DNA from: Desulfococcus sp. | GTDB lineage: Bacteria > Desulfobacterota > Desulfobacteria > Desulfobacterales > Desulfosalsimonadaceae | Direction of reading: 5' to 3' | DNA: 7,751 bases | NCBI GenBank assembly: GCA_024641805.1 | Contig: JAHECJ010000088.1 | Span: 1-7,751, forward strand | In this document: positions 1 through 6,357 of the stretch, piece by piece | How positions within the stretch are numbered: position 1 is the first letter of the stretch | Layout of the letters: every line of letters starts with the position of its first letter | Program-made: the position numbers and the translations under genes | Notes under the pieces: model-generated | Database searches by the model: none | What the model was told of the DNA's origin: nothing | The model's input: only the letters and a program-made list of their open reading frames with translations

Positions 1-562
1 GATTATTAACGGTGAAACAGAAACCGGCGTCACCACGATGCTGATGGACAAGGGACTTGATACGGGGGAGATTCTCCTGACATTAAAAACCCCGATTTTG
101 CCGGACGATACCGCAGCGACCCTCCATGACCGGCTGGCGCATGACGGCGCCCGCGTTTTAAAAAACACAATAGCAGGCTTAGAAAATCAATCCATACGAC
201 CGATCTCCCAGGCACATGCGCTGGCCACTTACGCGCCGATGCTGACCAAAAAAGACGGACGGATTGACTGGTCCCTTCCCGCCATAGAAATTGAAAGGTT
301 TATTCGCGGCATGACCCCATGGCCCGGCGCATTTACATTTTTTGAAGACAAACGTCTTAAAATCTTTAAGGCTGAAATCAAAACAATGCTTACGCCCGAT
401 GAGCCGGGCAAAGTCGTAGAAGGCTTTTCCAATGAATTGTGTATCAGTACCGGCGATGGTGCTCTGGCAGTCACAGAAATCCAGGGATCTTCGGGCAAGC
501 GCATGAATATCGAAAATTTTTTAAGAGGGTTTCATATACCGGCGGGCACGCTTTTTACTTAA
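1..562 (+). CDS. fmt: Methionyl-tRNA formyltransferase, 3' part (5' end outside window)
   Basis: This enzyme transfers a formyl group from 10-formyl-tetrahydrofolate to Met-tRNAfMet in the cytoplasm, before translation initiation. The frame is open from base 2, so the ATG at 38 is internal. The visible 186 residues begin IINGETETGVTTMLMDKGLD, followed by TG, which is the highly conserved end of the Fmt catalytic domain. The C-terminal tRNA-binding OB-like domain follows, with the typical stretches YAPMLTKKDGRIDW and IRGMTPWPGAF and the end GxxxNIENFLRG. The usual length is about 310 residues, so roughly the first 125, including the formyl-folate site, lie upstream. Deformylase (def) is a common upstream neighbour of fmt but is not in view. 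The rsmB gene follows after 40 bp, suggesting one transcript. Identification is secure; only the 5' end is missing. Confidence 0.96.
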   Translation, partial: IINGETETGVTTMLMDKGLDTGEILLTLKTPILPDDTAATLHDRLAHDGARVLKNTIAGLENQSIRPISQAHALATYAPMLTKKDGRIDWSLPAIEIERFIRGMTPWPGAFTFFEDKRLKIFKAEIKTMLTPDEPGKVVEGFSNELCISTGDGALAVTEIQGSSGKRMNIENFLRGFHIPAGTLFT

Positions 563-602
563 AACGGTCTCAGCAAAACCTGATTCCCGAACATAGAATA
601 AA

Positions 603-1994
603 ATGATGGACATGAAAAAAAATCAGGATATGACCGATACGCCCCGGCGAACAGCCCTTATGGTTTTGAATCGGCTCTCAGAAAAGAAACATCCTCATTT
701 AGACAGGATTCTTACCGATTCGATAGATCGTGCCGAATTAAAACTGACGAACCGCGATCGTAAATTTATCAATGTTTTGGTTTTCGGTGTTTTACGGTGG
801 CGCGGTTATCTTGACTGGATGATCAGCCGGTACTCCAAAACACCTCTTGATAAATTAAACCCAGAGATCCTGAATATATTTCGTCTGGGTTTTTTTCAGA
901 TTTTCTTATTAGACCGGGTTCCTGACTCAGCGGCAGTCAATACATCGGTAGAAATGGCGAAGACCAGCGCACCTCCCTGGGTGGTCAAATATGTAAATGC
1001 AGTTCTCAGAAATGCCATACGGAGTCGGGGATCACTGATCCTGCCGTCTATCGATGAAAATCCGGCCGCCGCAGTTTCCATCTCAACATCATTTCCCCAG
1101 TGGTTGATCAAACGCTGGCTGACGCGATTTGGTCTTGATGATTGCAGAAAACTATGTGATGCCGCGAATGAAATCCCCCCGATTACCGTTCGTTGCAATA
1201 CGCTGAAAATGACACGGAAACAATTATTACCGCTGCTGTCTCCGGACACGGACCAGGTTTCTCGTACAATACATTCCCCGGATGGCCTGTCATTTGAGAG
1301 TCCGAATAAGGCGATCCATGAATTTTCCGCTTTCAGAAATGGGTTATTTCAGGTCCAGGACGAAGCAGCACAATTGATTACCTGGCTCCTTTCACCACGC
1401 CCCCATGAAAAGATACTTGACGCCTGCGCCGGACTGGGGGGCAAAACCGGACATATCGCCCAGTTAATGAACAACACTGGTCAAATCATCGCAGCTGATC
1501 AGGACATTGTAAAACTCGGGCATTTAAACGATGCAATGCAAAGACTCGGCGTCTGCAATGTAACGACTCTTATGCATGATTTCGAGAAACCGATACCTGA
1601 GTTGCAGCATCTCGGATTTGACCGGATATTACTTGACGCCCCATGTTCCGGCCTCGGGGTGATCCGGAGAAATCCGGATATCAAGTGGGACGTGTCCAGA
1701 AAAAATTTAAACCAGTACCGAAAAAAACAGTTAACATTACTGGAAAATGTCAGTACCCTGGTGAAACCCGGCGGGATGATTGTTTACGCTGTCTGCAGCT
1801 TTGAGCCGGAGGAAAATGAATCGGTGATCAATGACTTTTTAAAGGACCGCATGAATTTTAAAATAGAGCGCGAATTTCCGGATCTTTCGTTTGACATCAA
1901 TTCATTTACCGATCAGGAGGGATTTTTCCGAACATTTCCGCATCTTCATGGCATGGACGGTTTTTTTGCCGCCTGCCTTCAAAGGATCCGATGA
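603..1994 (+). CDS. rsmB: 16S rRNA (cytosine-967-C5)-methyltransferase RsmB (Sun/Fmu)
   Basis: RsmB methylates C5 of a 16S rRNA cytosine (C967 in E. coli) using S-adenosylmethionine. The 463-residue protein has a NusB-like RNA-binding domain (about 14-145), then a Rossmann methyltransferase domain. SAM motif I is ILDACAGLGGKTGH (271-284). Motif IV is LLDAPCSGLG with Cys348. Motif VI is VYAVCSFEPEENE with Cys398, which by family knowledge is the nucleophile, while Cys348 assists product release. Motif I reads AGLGG where most relatives have AAPGG. The start is uncertain: ATG codons at 603, 606, 612 and 630 share the frame, and none has a strong Shine-Dalgarno sequence. Family similarity begins near TPRRTALMVLNRL, so any of them could be right. 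The stop overlaps the next start as ATGA, indicating translational coupling. No DUF116 gene lies between fmt and this gene, although I recall one there in some related bacteria. Confidence 0.95.
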   Translation: MMDMKKNQDMTDTPRRTALMVLNRLSEKKHPHLDRILTDSIDRAELKLTNRDRKFINVLVFGVLRWRGYLDWMISRYSKTPLDKLNPEILNIFRLGFFQIFLLDRVPDSAAVNTSVEMAKTSAPPWVVKYVNAVLRNAIRSRGSLILPSIDENPAAAVSISTSFPQWLIKRWLTRFGLDDCRKLCDAANEIPPITVRCNTLKMTRKQLLPLLSPDTDQVSRTIHSPDGLSFESPNKAIHEFSAFRNGLFQVQDEAAQLITWLLSPRPHEKILDACAGLGGKTGHIAQLMNNTGQIIAADQDIVKLGHLNDAMQRLGVCNVTTLMHDFEKPIPELQHLGFDRILLDAPCSGLGVIRRNPDIKWDVSRKNLNQYRKKQLTLLENVSTLVKPGGMIVYAVCSFEPEENESVINDFLKDRMNFKIEREFPDLSFDINSFTDQEGFFRTFPHLHGMDGFFAACLQRIR

Positions 1995-2956
1995 ACCGGT
2001 TCATTCCAAAATTTATCGTGTTGATGGTTGCCTTCTTCATTATTGCGGGAACCAGTGCGTATTTTACCATCACGTATTTTATCCAAAATGAAGAAACGGT
2101 TGTTGTACCGAACCTGGTCGGCGATGATATTCTTTCGGTTCTGGAACTCTTAACCAATCTCGGGCTGAATGCCAAAGTAAAAGACTCCGAGTACAGCCAT
2201 GACATTCCGAAAAATAATATTATCGACCAGGATCCGAAACCCGGGGAAGTGATTAAAAAAGGCCGCGATGTCCGAATTACTATTTCCAAAGGAACAAAAA
2301 CCTTGGCCATGCCCAATTTAAAGGCGCTGAATTTACAGCAGGCACAATTGATTCTGGATAAGAATGGACTTTTCAAAGGCAGTATTTCATATGTTTTTCA
2401 TAATCAGGTCAAAAAAAATATTATTATTTCCCAATACCCGCTGCCGGGCGCGGAGATTGAACGGGAGATTTCCCCGAACCTTTTAATCAGCATGGGACTG
2501 CGGCCGCAGGAATTTGTTATGCCGGATCTGGTCGGACTCTTTCTGGATGAGGCCGTGCTGGCGGCTGAAAAAATTAATCTTGTGATTGACAGCGTAAAAC
2601 CGGTATATCTTGAGGACAAACCGGACAATATTGTTTTGAACCAGGAACCGCTTGCGGGTTATCATGTTCTTGAAAACAATTTAATTAACCTCTCGGTCAA
2701 TCGAAAAACCCCTCGGGATCCTGCCGGCGCCAATTTCGGGGCAAAACGAAACGCATTGTTCCGTTATCGTCTGCCGCCGGGCTTTTTAAAACAGCAGATC
2801 CGTGTGGAACTCAGAACTTTTGACACAACGTTTATTCTTTATGATGCATTGATGAAACCGGAAAGGGAAATCTGGGTGGCTGTGCCCGGCTTTTCGGTAT
2901 CGGTTATTTTTGTATACAAGAATAATGAACTCGTTAAGAGTGAGATTTTTGATTAA
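1991..2956 (+). CDS. Membrane-anchored protein with three PASTA domains, no kinase domain
   Basis: The 321-residue protein has one N-terminal hydrophobic segment (about 8-31), which acts as a signal anchor and would place the rest outside the inner membrane. Three PASTA domains follow: about 36-101 (VVVPNLVG start), 104-169 (LAMPNLKA) and 174-237 (FVMPDLVG). Each has the characteristic helix and a QxPxxG-like turn: DQDPKPG, SQYPLPG and NQEPLAG. Residues 250-321 form a non-PASTA, probably beta-rich tail. PASTA domains in other proteins bind muropeptides or beta-lactams, or act as spacers in Ser/Thr kinases and penicillin-binding proteins. Neither enzyme domain is present here, so a cell-wall-binding or scaffold role is only an inference. 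The start is set by AAGGA at 1982-1986, 4 bp before ATG, and by the ATGA overlap with rsmB. Similar PASTA proteins between rsmB and rpe are, from memory, recurrent in Desulfobacterota. Confidence 0.9.
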   Translation: MNRFIPKFIVLMVAFFIIAGTSAYFTITYFIQNEETVVVPNLVGDDILSVLELLTNLGLNAKVKDSEYSHDIPKNNIIDQDPKPGEVIKKGRDVRITISKGTKTLAMPNLKALNLQQAQLILDKNGLFKGSISYVFHNQVKKNIIISQYPLPGAEIEREISPNLLISMGLRPQEFVMPDLVGLFLDEAVLAAEKINLVIDSVKPVYLEDKPDNIVLNQEPLAGYHVLENNLINLSVNRKTPRDPAGANFGAKRNALFRYRLPPGFLKQQIRVELRTFDTTFILYDALMKPEREIWVAVPGFSVSVIFVYKNNELVKSEIFD

Positions 2957-2995
2957 TGAATGCTAACATATTTAACCTATCCTGGAGATTGATAG

Positions 2996-3658
2996 ATGAA
3001 ACTGATTGCACCATCAATACTGTCTGCTGATTTTACAACCTTGGGAGATGAAATTCGCAATGTGGAAGCAGCCGGTGCTGACTGGATCCACATCGATGTC
3101 ATGGACGGCCATTTCGTTCCCAATATCACCATGGGTCCCGTTATTGTCGAAGCGGTCAAAAAGGTTACTGAGCTTCCCCTGGATGTCCATTTGATGATTG
3201 AGCGCCCGGATCAGTTTATTCCCGAGTTTGTCAACGCCGGAGCGGATCTGATCTCAGTGCATGTGGAAACCTGCCCCCACCTGAATCGAACCATTGATTT
3301 AATTCGATGCTCCGAATGCCGCGCCGGGGTGGTTTTAAATCCAGCCACTTCGCTGAGCACCATCGAATGGATACTGGAATACATCGATTTTGTCCTTTTA
3401 ATGAGCGTTAATCCCGGTTTCGGCGGACAGTCATTTATTTCAAATACGATTGATAAAACACGACAGCTTAAACGAATGATCGAAAAAAAGGGCCTTTCAA
3501 CGCTGATCCAGATTGACGGCGGTGTGAATGAAAAAACCATTTACAGCATCTCAAAGGCCGGCGCGGATGTATTTGTGGCTGGTTCCGCCATTTTCGGAAC
3601 CGGTGATTATAAAAAAACAATTAAAAAGTTAAAGGACAAGCTTACTGATCCTTCTTAA
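2996..3658 (+). CDS. rpe: Ribulose-phosphate 3-epimerase
   Basis: Rpe interconverts D-ribulose 5-phosphate and D-xylulose 5-phosphate in the non-oxidative pentose phosphate pathway. The 220-residue length is normal for this TIM-barrel enzyme. Family signatures are all present: IAPSILSADF at the N-terminus, HIDVMDGHFVPN (metal ligands His32 and Asp34), LDVHLMIERP (His65), MSVNPGFGGQ (136-145, phosphate-side loop) and IDGGVN (Asp174, the catalytic acid/base residue). The late motif VAGSAIFG binds phosphate. The catalytic set His32, Asp34, His65 and Asp174 is complete, so an active enzyme is expected. TGGAG at 2983-2987, 8 bp before ATG, fixes the start. The gene follows the PASTA gene by 39 bp with no visible terminator, so co-transcription is likely. 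Identification is secure. Confidence 0.98.
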   Translation: MKLIAPSILSADFTTLGDEIRNVEAAGADWIHIDVMDGHFVPNITMGPVIVEAVKKVTELPLDVHLMIERPDQFIPEFVNAGADLISVHVETCPHLNRTIDLIRCSECRAGVVLNPATSLSTIEWILEYIDFVLLMSVNPGFGGQSFISNTIDKTRQLKRMIEKKGLSTLIQIDGGVNEKTIYSISKAGADVFVAGSAIFGTGDYKKTIKKLKDKLTDPS

Positions 3659-3663
3659 TTAAT

Positions 3664-3695
3664 TGTAAAAACATCAAATTATTTTTTATTTTACA
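3664..3695. repeat. AT-only-stem inverted repeat in the rpe-aroQ gap
   Basis: TGTAAAA (3664-3670) is matched by its exact reverse complement TTTTACA (3689-3695), with 18 bases between the arms. The stem holds a single G-C pair, so a stable RNA hairpin is unlikely. It may be chance in a very AT-rich gap, or a weak protein-binding palindrome near a promoter. Confidence 0.3.
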
Positions 3696-3718
3696 TTTTT
3701 GATAAACAGCACTGCAAT
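3690..3718 (+). promoter_or_regulatory. Possible weak sigma-70-type promoter before aroQ
   Basis: TTTACA at 3690-3695 (5 of 6 matches to a -35 box) is followed after 17 bp by TGCAAT at 3713-3718 (4 of 6 matches to a -10 box). The implied transcript start would be very close to the ribosome binding site AGGGA at 3722-3726, which weakens the case. An alternative pair is TTGTAA (3663-3668) with TATTTT (3687-3692), spaced 18 bp. The support is that this 75-bp gap is the longest and most AT-rich on the + strand. AT-rich DNA yields such matches by chance. Confidence 0.2.
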
Positions 3719-3733
3719 AATAGGGATGGTGGT

Positions 3734-4186
3734 ATGAAAGAAAAAGTACTTGTGATTCATGGTCCTAATTTAAATATGCTGGGCAAGCGGGAACCGGAAA
3801 AATACGGCACGTCGACCCTTGATGAAATTAACGCGGATATCGAAGCACACTGCAGGAAACTAGACATTGAGGTGCAGGCTTTTCAGTCAAATCACGAAGG
3901 GACCATTGTTGAAAAAATTCAACAGGCCAGAGATGATTTTGATGCAGTGATCATCAATCCGGCGGCTTATACCCACACAAGCGTCGCGATTCGGGATGCG
4001 GTTCTGCTTCTGGATATTCCGGTGATCGAAATCCATTTGTCCAATATCTACAAACGGGAACCTTTCCGGCACAAATCCATGTTGTGTGATGTGGTCACCG
4101 GCCAGATCGCCGGGTTTGGAATTTACGGGTATGTGATGGCGATTGATGCTGTTGATAATATTTTTAAGGCTCAGGCCCGCAGCTAA
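3734..4186 (+). CDS. aroQ: Type II 3-dehydroquinate dehydratase
   Basis: AroQ dehydrates 3-dehydroquinate to 3-dehydroshikimate, the third step of the shikimate pathway to aromatic amino acids. The 150-residue length is standard for the type II dodecameric enzyme. The N-terminal signature LVIHGPNLNMLGKREPEKYG holds the essential Arg19 and Tyr24. QSNHEG (51-56) follows. INPAAYTHTS carries Asn75 and His81, and IEIHLSN carries His101. Arg108 and Arg112 lie in the stretch YKREPFRH. All catalytic and substrate-binding positions are intact. The start follows AGGGA at 3722-3726, 7 bp before ATG. It lies downstream of rpe across an AT-rich 75-bp gap that may hold its own promoter. The next gene begins 17 bp after the stop. 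Confidence 0.98.
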   Translation: MKEKVLVIHGPNLNMLGKREPEKYGTSTLDEINADIEAHCRKLDIEVQAFQSNHEGTIVEKIQQARDDFDAVIINPAAYTHTSVAIRDAVLLLDIPVIEIHLSNIYKREPFRHKSMLCDVVTGQIAGFGIYGYVMAIDAVDNIFKAQARS

Positions 4187-4203
4187 GATAAATTTGGAAG
4201 GTT

Positions 4204-5679
4204 ATGAAGCATTATTTCTACCCTGCTGCTGTTTTGCTTGCCGGTTTGCTCGCGGCTCAGTTTTTATTCTGCATCCTGGTGTATTCTTCTAATGTTTCAC
4301 TTTATAATAACCTGATTGCCATCAAAAATTCAGGATATGTGATTGTTCCCAACGATTTGGTCCTGCCCTCCCTTTTAAGTATTCAATCCGCCGTATGCGG
4401 TGCTTTGTTTTTCTCCTTAACCACCGGCGCTGGACTGGTTCTCACCGCTTTTTTAATCGTCTTCGTCTGGCGACGATTTTCAAATCAATACTGGCTTCTG
4501 TTTTTCCTGTTTATGGGGGGAACTATATTTTTTGCGGTCAAATTGCATTTTAACGTCCCGGTAACACTGGTCTGCCTGCTCACCATCAGTGCTACCGTTT
4601 TCGCGACGCTGAAATTGTTTCCGGACTCTGGGGACAGGGGTTATTTCTTCTTTCGCATGTTTGCAGTGCACCTTGGCGTGATTCTCTTGATTGGTTTAAT
4701 TTGGTTTCCTAAAATAAACAGCGATGTGTTCATCTCCATCCGGGATAATCTGCTGTTATCGAATCCCATTGGCCTAAAAATCAACGATTTTTATTATCAA
4801 TATACCTTATATCCGGCGGAAACATTCAAATCCCTGGACCAGAAACTTTTAAAATCCTGCCACATCAAAATTGACAATGAAAAACTGTCCCAACAGGTCA
4901 AAGCCCGACTTGTATCTTTAGACTATCTGCCGGTGGATAAAAAATTTTCTGCGGATTTAAGTGTGGAAAATAAAAAAGACAACCTGATTTTTTTGTGTCA
5001 TGGAAAGACCATTCACCAGTGCACGCCCAGTGAATTTAATGCCGGATCTAAAGAGATCCTTGAAAAGGTTTCGGAAAAGATTGATTTGAATAAATTTTTA
5101 AGAAAAATCACTTTTTTAAGCCTGATCACTGCGTCTCCGCTGCTCTGCTATGTTTTTCTGCATGCCTTTTTCATGGCCGGTTTGTTTTTCATCAAACCGC
5201 GTATACTGCGTTTTGCTGCCGCATCCACGGCCTGCCTGCTCCTTTGCATCGTACTCGTCATCCCTTTTTATCATTCGCCGGTTGAGTCCATTTCCGTATC
5301 CGACCTTCAAGAATATTTGAAATCCAAGGACTGGCGGGATCGTGCGGCGGCGTTAAAAACCATCGCGGATAAGAACATGCCCATTAACCGGTTTTCCTGC
5401 TTTGATAAACTCCTTCAAAGCCAACACATTGCGGAAAGATACTGGCTGGCGAAATCACTGGGCAACAATAAAACGCCGGAGTCCTATCAAATGATTTTAA
5501 GGCTTTTGGGTGATCCACAACCCAATGTGGTGTGCATGGCCATATACAGCCTGGGAAAACAGAACCGTTCCAGCGCAATTTCTGAAATTATCCGCCGGAT
5601 GCAGTCTTCAGATCACTGGTATGTGCAATGGTATGCCTATAAAGCTTTAAAGAGACTGGGATGGACACAGATAAACTAA
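4204..5679 (+). CDS. Polytopic membrane protein with extracytoplasmic domain and C-terminal HEAT-like repeats, function unknown
   Basis: I do not recognise a named family. The 491-residue protein shows about seven hydrophobic segments: 8-28, 57-88, 97-113, 117-138, 149-168, 303-329 and 335-355. A soluble domain lies at about 170-302 and holds Cys219, Cys265 and Cys273. A C-terminal region, about 364-487, is built of helical pairs like HEAT repeats, for example WRDRAAALKTIAD, PNVVCMAIYSLGK and WYVQWYAYKALKRLG. Counting segments from a cytoplasmic N-terminus, with basic loops at WRR (89-91) and KPRILR (331-336) inside, places both the 170-302 domain and the HEAT region in the periplasm; this is an inference. 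HEAT repeats usually bind proteins. GGAAGG at 4196-4201 sits only 2 bp before the ATG, unusually close, but an upstream in-frame stop at 4189-4191 leaves no earlier start. It overlaps the next gene by 19 bp, so the two products may work together. Confidence 0.85.
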   Translation: MKHYFYPAAVLLAGLLAAQFLFCILVYSSNVSLYNNLIAIKNSGYVIVPNDLVLPSLLSIQSAVCGALFFSLTTGAGLVLTAFLIVFVWRRFSNQYWLLFFLFMGGTIFFAVKLHFNVPVTLVCLLTISATVFATLKLFPDSGDRGYFFFRMFAVHLGVILLIGLIWFPKINSDVFISIRDNLLLSNPIGLKINDFYYQYTLYPAETFKSLDQKLLKSCHIKIDNEKLSQQVKARLVSLDYLPVDKKFSADLSVENKKDNLIFLCHGKTIHQCTPSEFNAGSKEILEKVSEKIDLNKFLRKITFLSLITASPLLCYVFLHAFFMAGLFFIKPRILRFAAASTACLLLCIVLVIPFYHSPVESISVSDLQEYLKSKDWRDRAAALKTIADKNMPINRFSCFDKLLQSQHIAERYWLAKSLGNNKTPESYQMILRLLGDPQPNVVCMAIYSLGKQNRSSAISEIIRRMQSSDHWYVQWYAYKALKRLGWTQIN

Positions 5680-6317
5680 ATACGGTTTCATTTCTTTTCA
5701 TCATCGCTATTGTTTTTTTTGTTGAAGCCGCTATTCCGCAACTGGCCTTTAAGCCGCTGATAGCGACCGGGGTATCCCGATGCCTCGAGATTGCATTGAT
5801 CCTGCTGGTACTTGTCTTTTTAAACGCCGGCCCGGCGGTCATTGGTTTGTCCAGGGACCGAATCGTTTCAGGCATTCAAAAAGGGTTTGTCTGGTCAGCT
5901 GTGTTTGGGCTTCTGGCGGCACTTTGCGGGGCGGTGTTGTTTTTTTTAAGAATCAATCCGTTTCAATTGCTGCATGTCGGTTTGCCGCATACGCGGTCTG
6001 AGATCATATGGTTTTATATTGTCGGGGGATTCATTGCACCGGTTGCAGAAGAAATTTTCTTTCGCGGCGTGATATACGGATATGTCAAAGGGCTTTTCAG
6101 CAAAAAAACTGCTCCGTGGTCGATCTCGGCGGCATTGATCGTCAGCACATACCTATTTGTGATCGCTCATCAAACCAACGCAGGAATTCCTTTGCCTCAG
6201 CTGGCCGGGGGAGTTGTTTTCTGCATATCATATGAAATCGAAAAATCACTGATGACCCCGATCGTTATACATGCCCTGGGGAATCTGGCTTTGTTCACGG
6301 TCTCATTTTTTTTATGA
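5661..6317 (+). CDS. CPBP-family (Abi/Rce1-like) glutamic intramembrane endopeptidase
   Basis: The 218-residue protein has about seven hydrophobic segments. It carries the full motif set of the CPBP family, whose members include the CAAX prenyl protease Rce1 and bacterial Abi proteins. Motif 1 is APVAEEIFFRG with Glu130, Glu131 and Arg135. Motif 2 is YLFVIAHQ with His170. The last motif is IVIHALGN with His204 and Asn208. With the Glu pair and His residues intact, an active intramembrane protease is likely. The bacterial substrate is unknown; the family includes bacteriocin-immunity, peptide-maturation and regulated-proteolysis members, and nothing here selects among them. The start ATG lies 19 bp inside the preceding HEAT-protein gene, behind AGAG at 5651-5654, suggesting translational coupling. 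It is the last + strand gene before a convergent kinase gene. No bacteriocin or prenyltransferase gene is nearby. Confidence 0.92.
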   Translation: MDTDKLNTVSFLFIIAIVFFVEAAIPQLAFKPLIATGVSRCLEIALILLVLVFLNAGPAVIGLSRDRIVSGIQKGFVWSAVFGLLAALCGAVLFFLRINPFQLLHVGLPHTRSEIIWFYIVGGFIAPVAEEIFFRGVIYGYVKGLFSKKTAPWSISAALIVSTYLFVIAHQTNAGIPLPQLAGGVVFCISYEIEKSLMTPIVIHALGNLALFTVSFFL

Positions 6318-6339
6318 GGATTCGTAATTCGTAAATCCT
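6317..6339. repeat. Short inverted repeat enclosing a tandem TTCGTAA repeat in the convergent gap
   Basis: AGGATT (6317-6322) pairs with AATCCT (6334-6339) across 11 bases. Overlapping and inside this, TTCGTAA occurs twice in direct tandem (6321-6327 and 6328-6334). The inverted repeat is not followed by a T-run on either strand, so it does not look like a classical intrinsic terminator, although it lies where a bidirectional one would be expected. It could be a weak transcription end or replication-slippage debris. Confidence 0.5.
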
Positions 6340-6357
6340 GCCGGGGAATGGATTGTT

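Noticed and set aside
1906..2376. Long antisense open frame (156 codons) opposite the end of rsmB and the start of the PASTA gene
   Set aside because: It lies wholly across two well-supported genes, shows no recognisable motif and mirrors their codons. It is a shadow frame.
3624..3653. Terminator hairpin at the end of rpe (AAGGA with TCCTT)
   Set aside because: The stem is 5 bp with a loop of about 12 bases, lies inside the coding sequence and is followed by mixed A/T rather than a T-run.
5661..6317. CPBP protein as phage abortive infection or bacteriocin immunity
   Set aside because: The family is sometimes labelled Abi, but no toxin, bacteriocin, phage or other defence gene is nearby, and the setting is a housekeeping operon.
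6317..6339. Intrinsic bidirectional terminator
   Set aside because: The stem is only 6 bp and AT-rich, and no T-run follows it on either strand.
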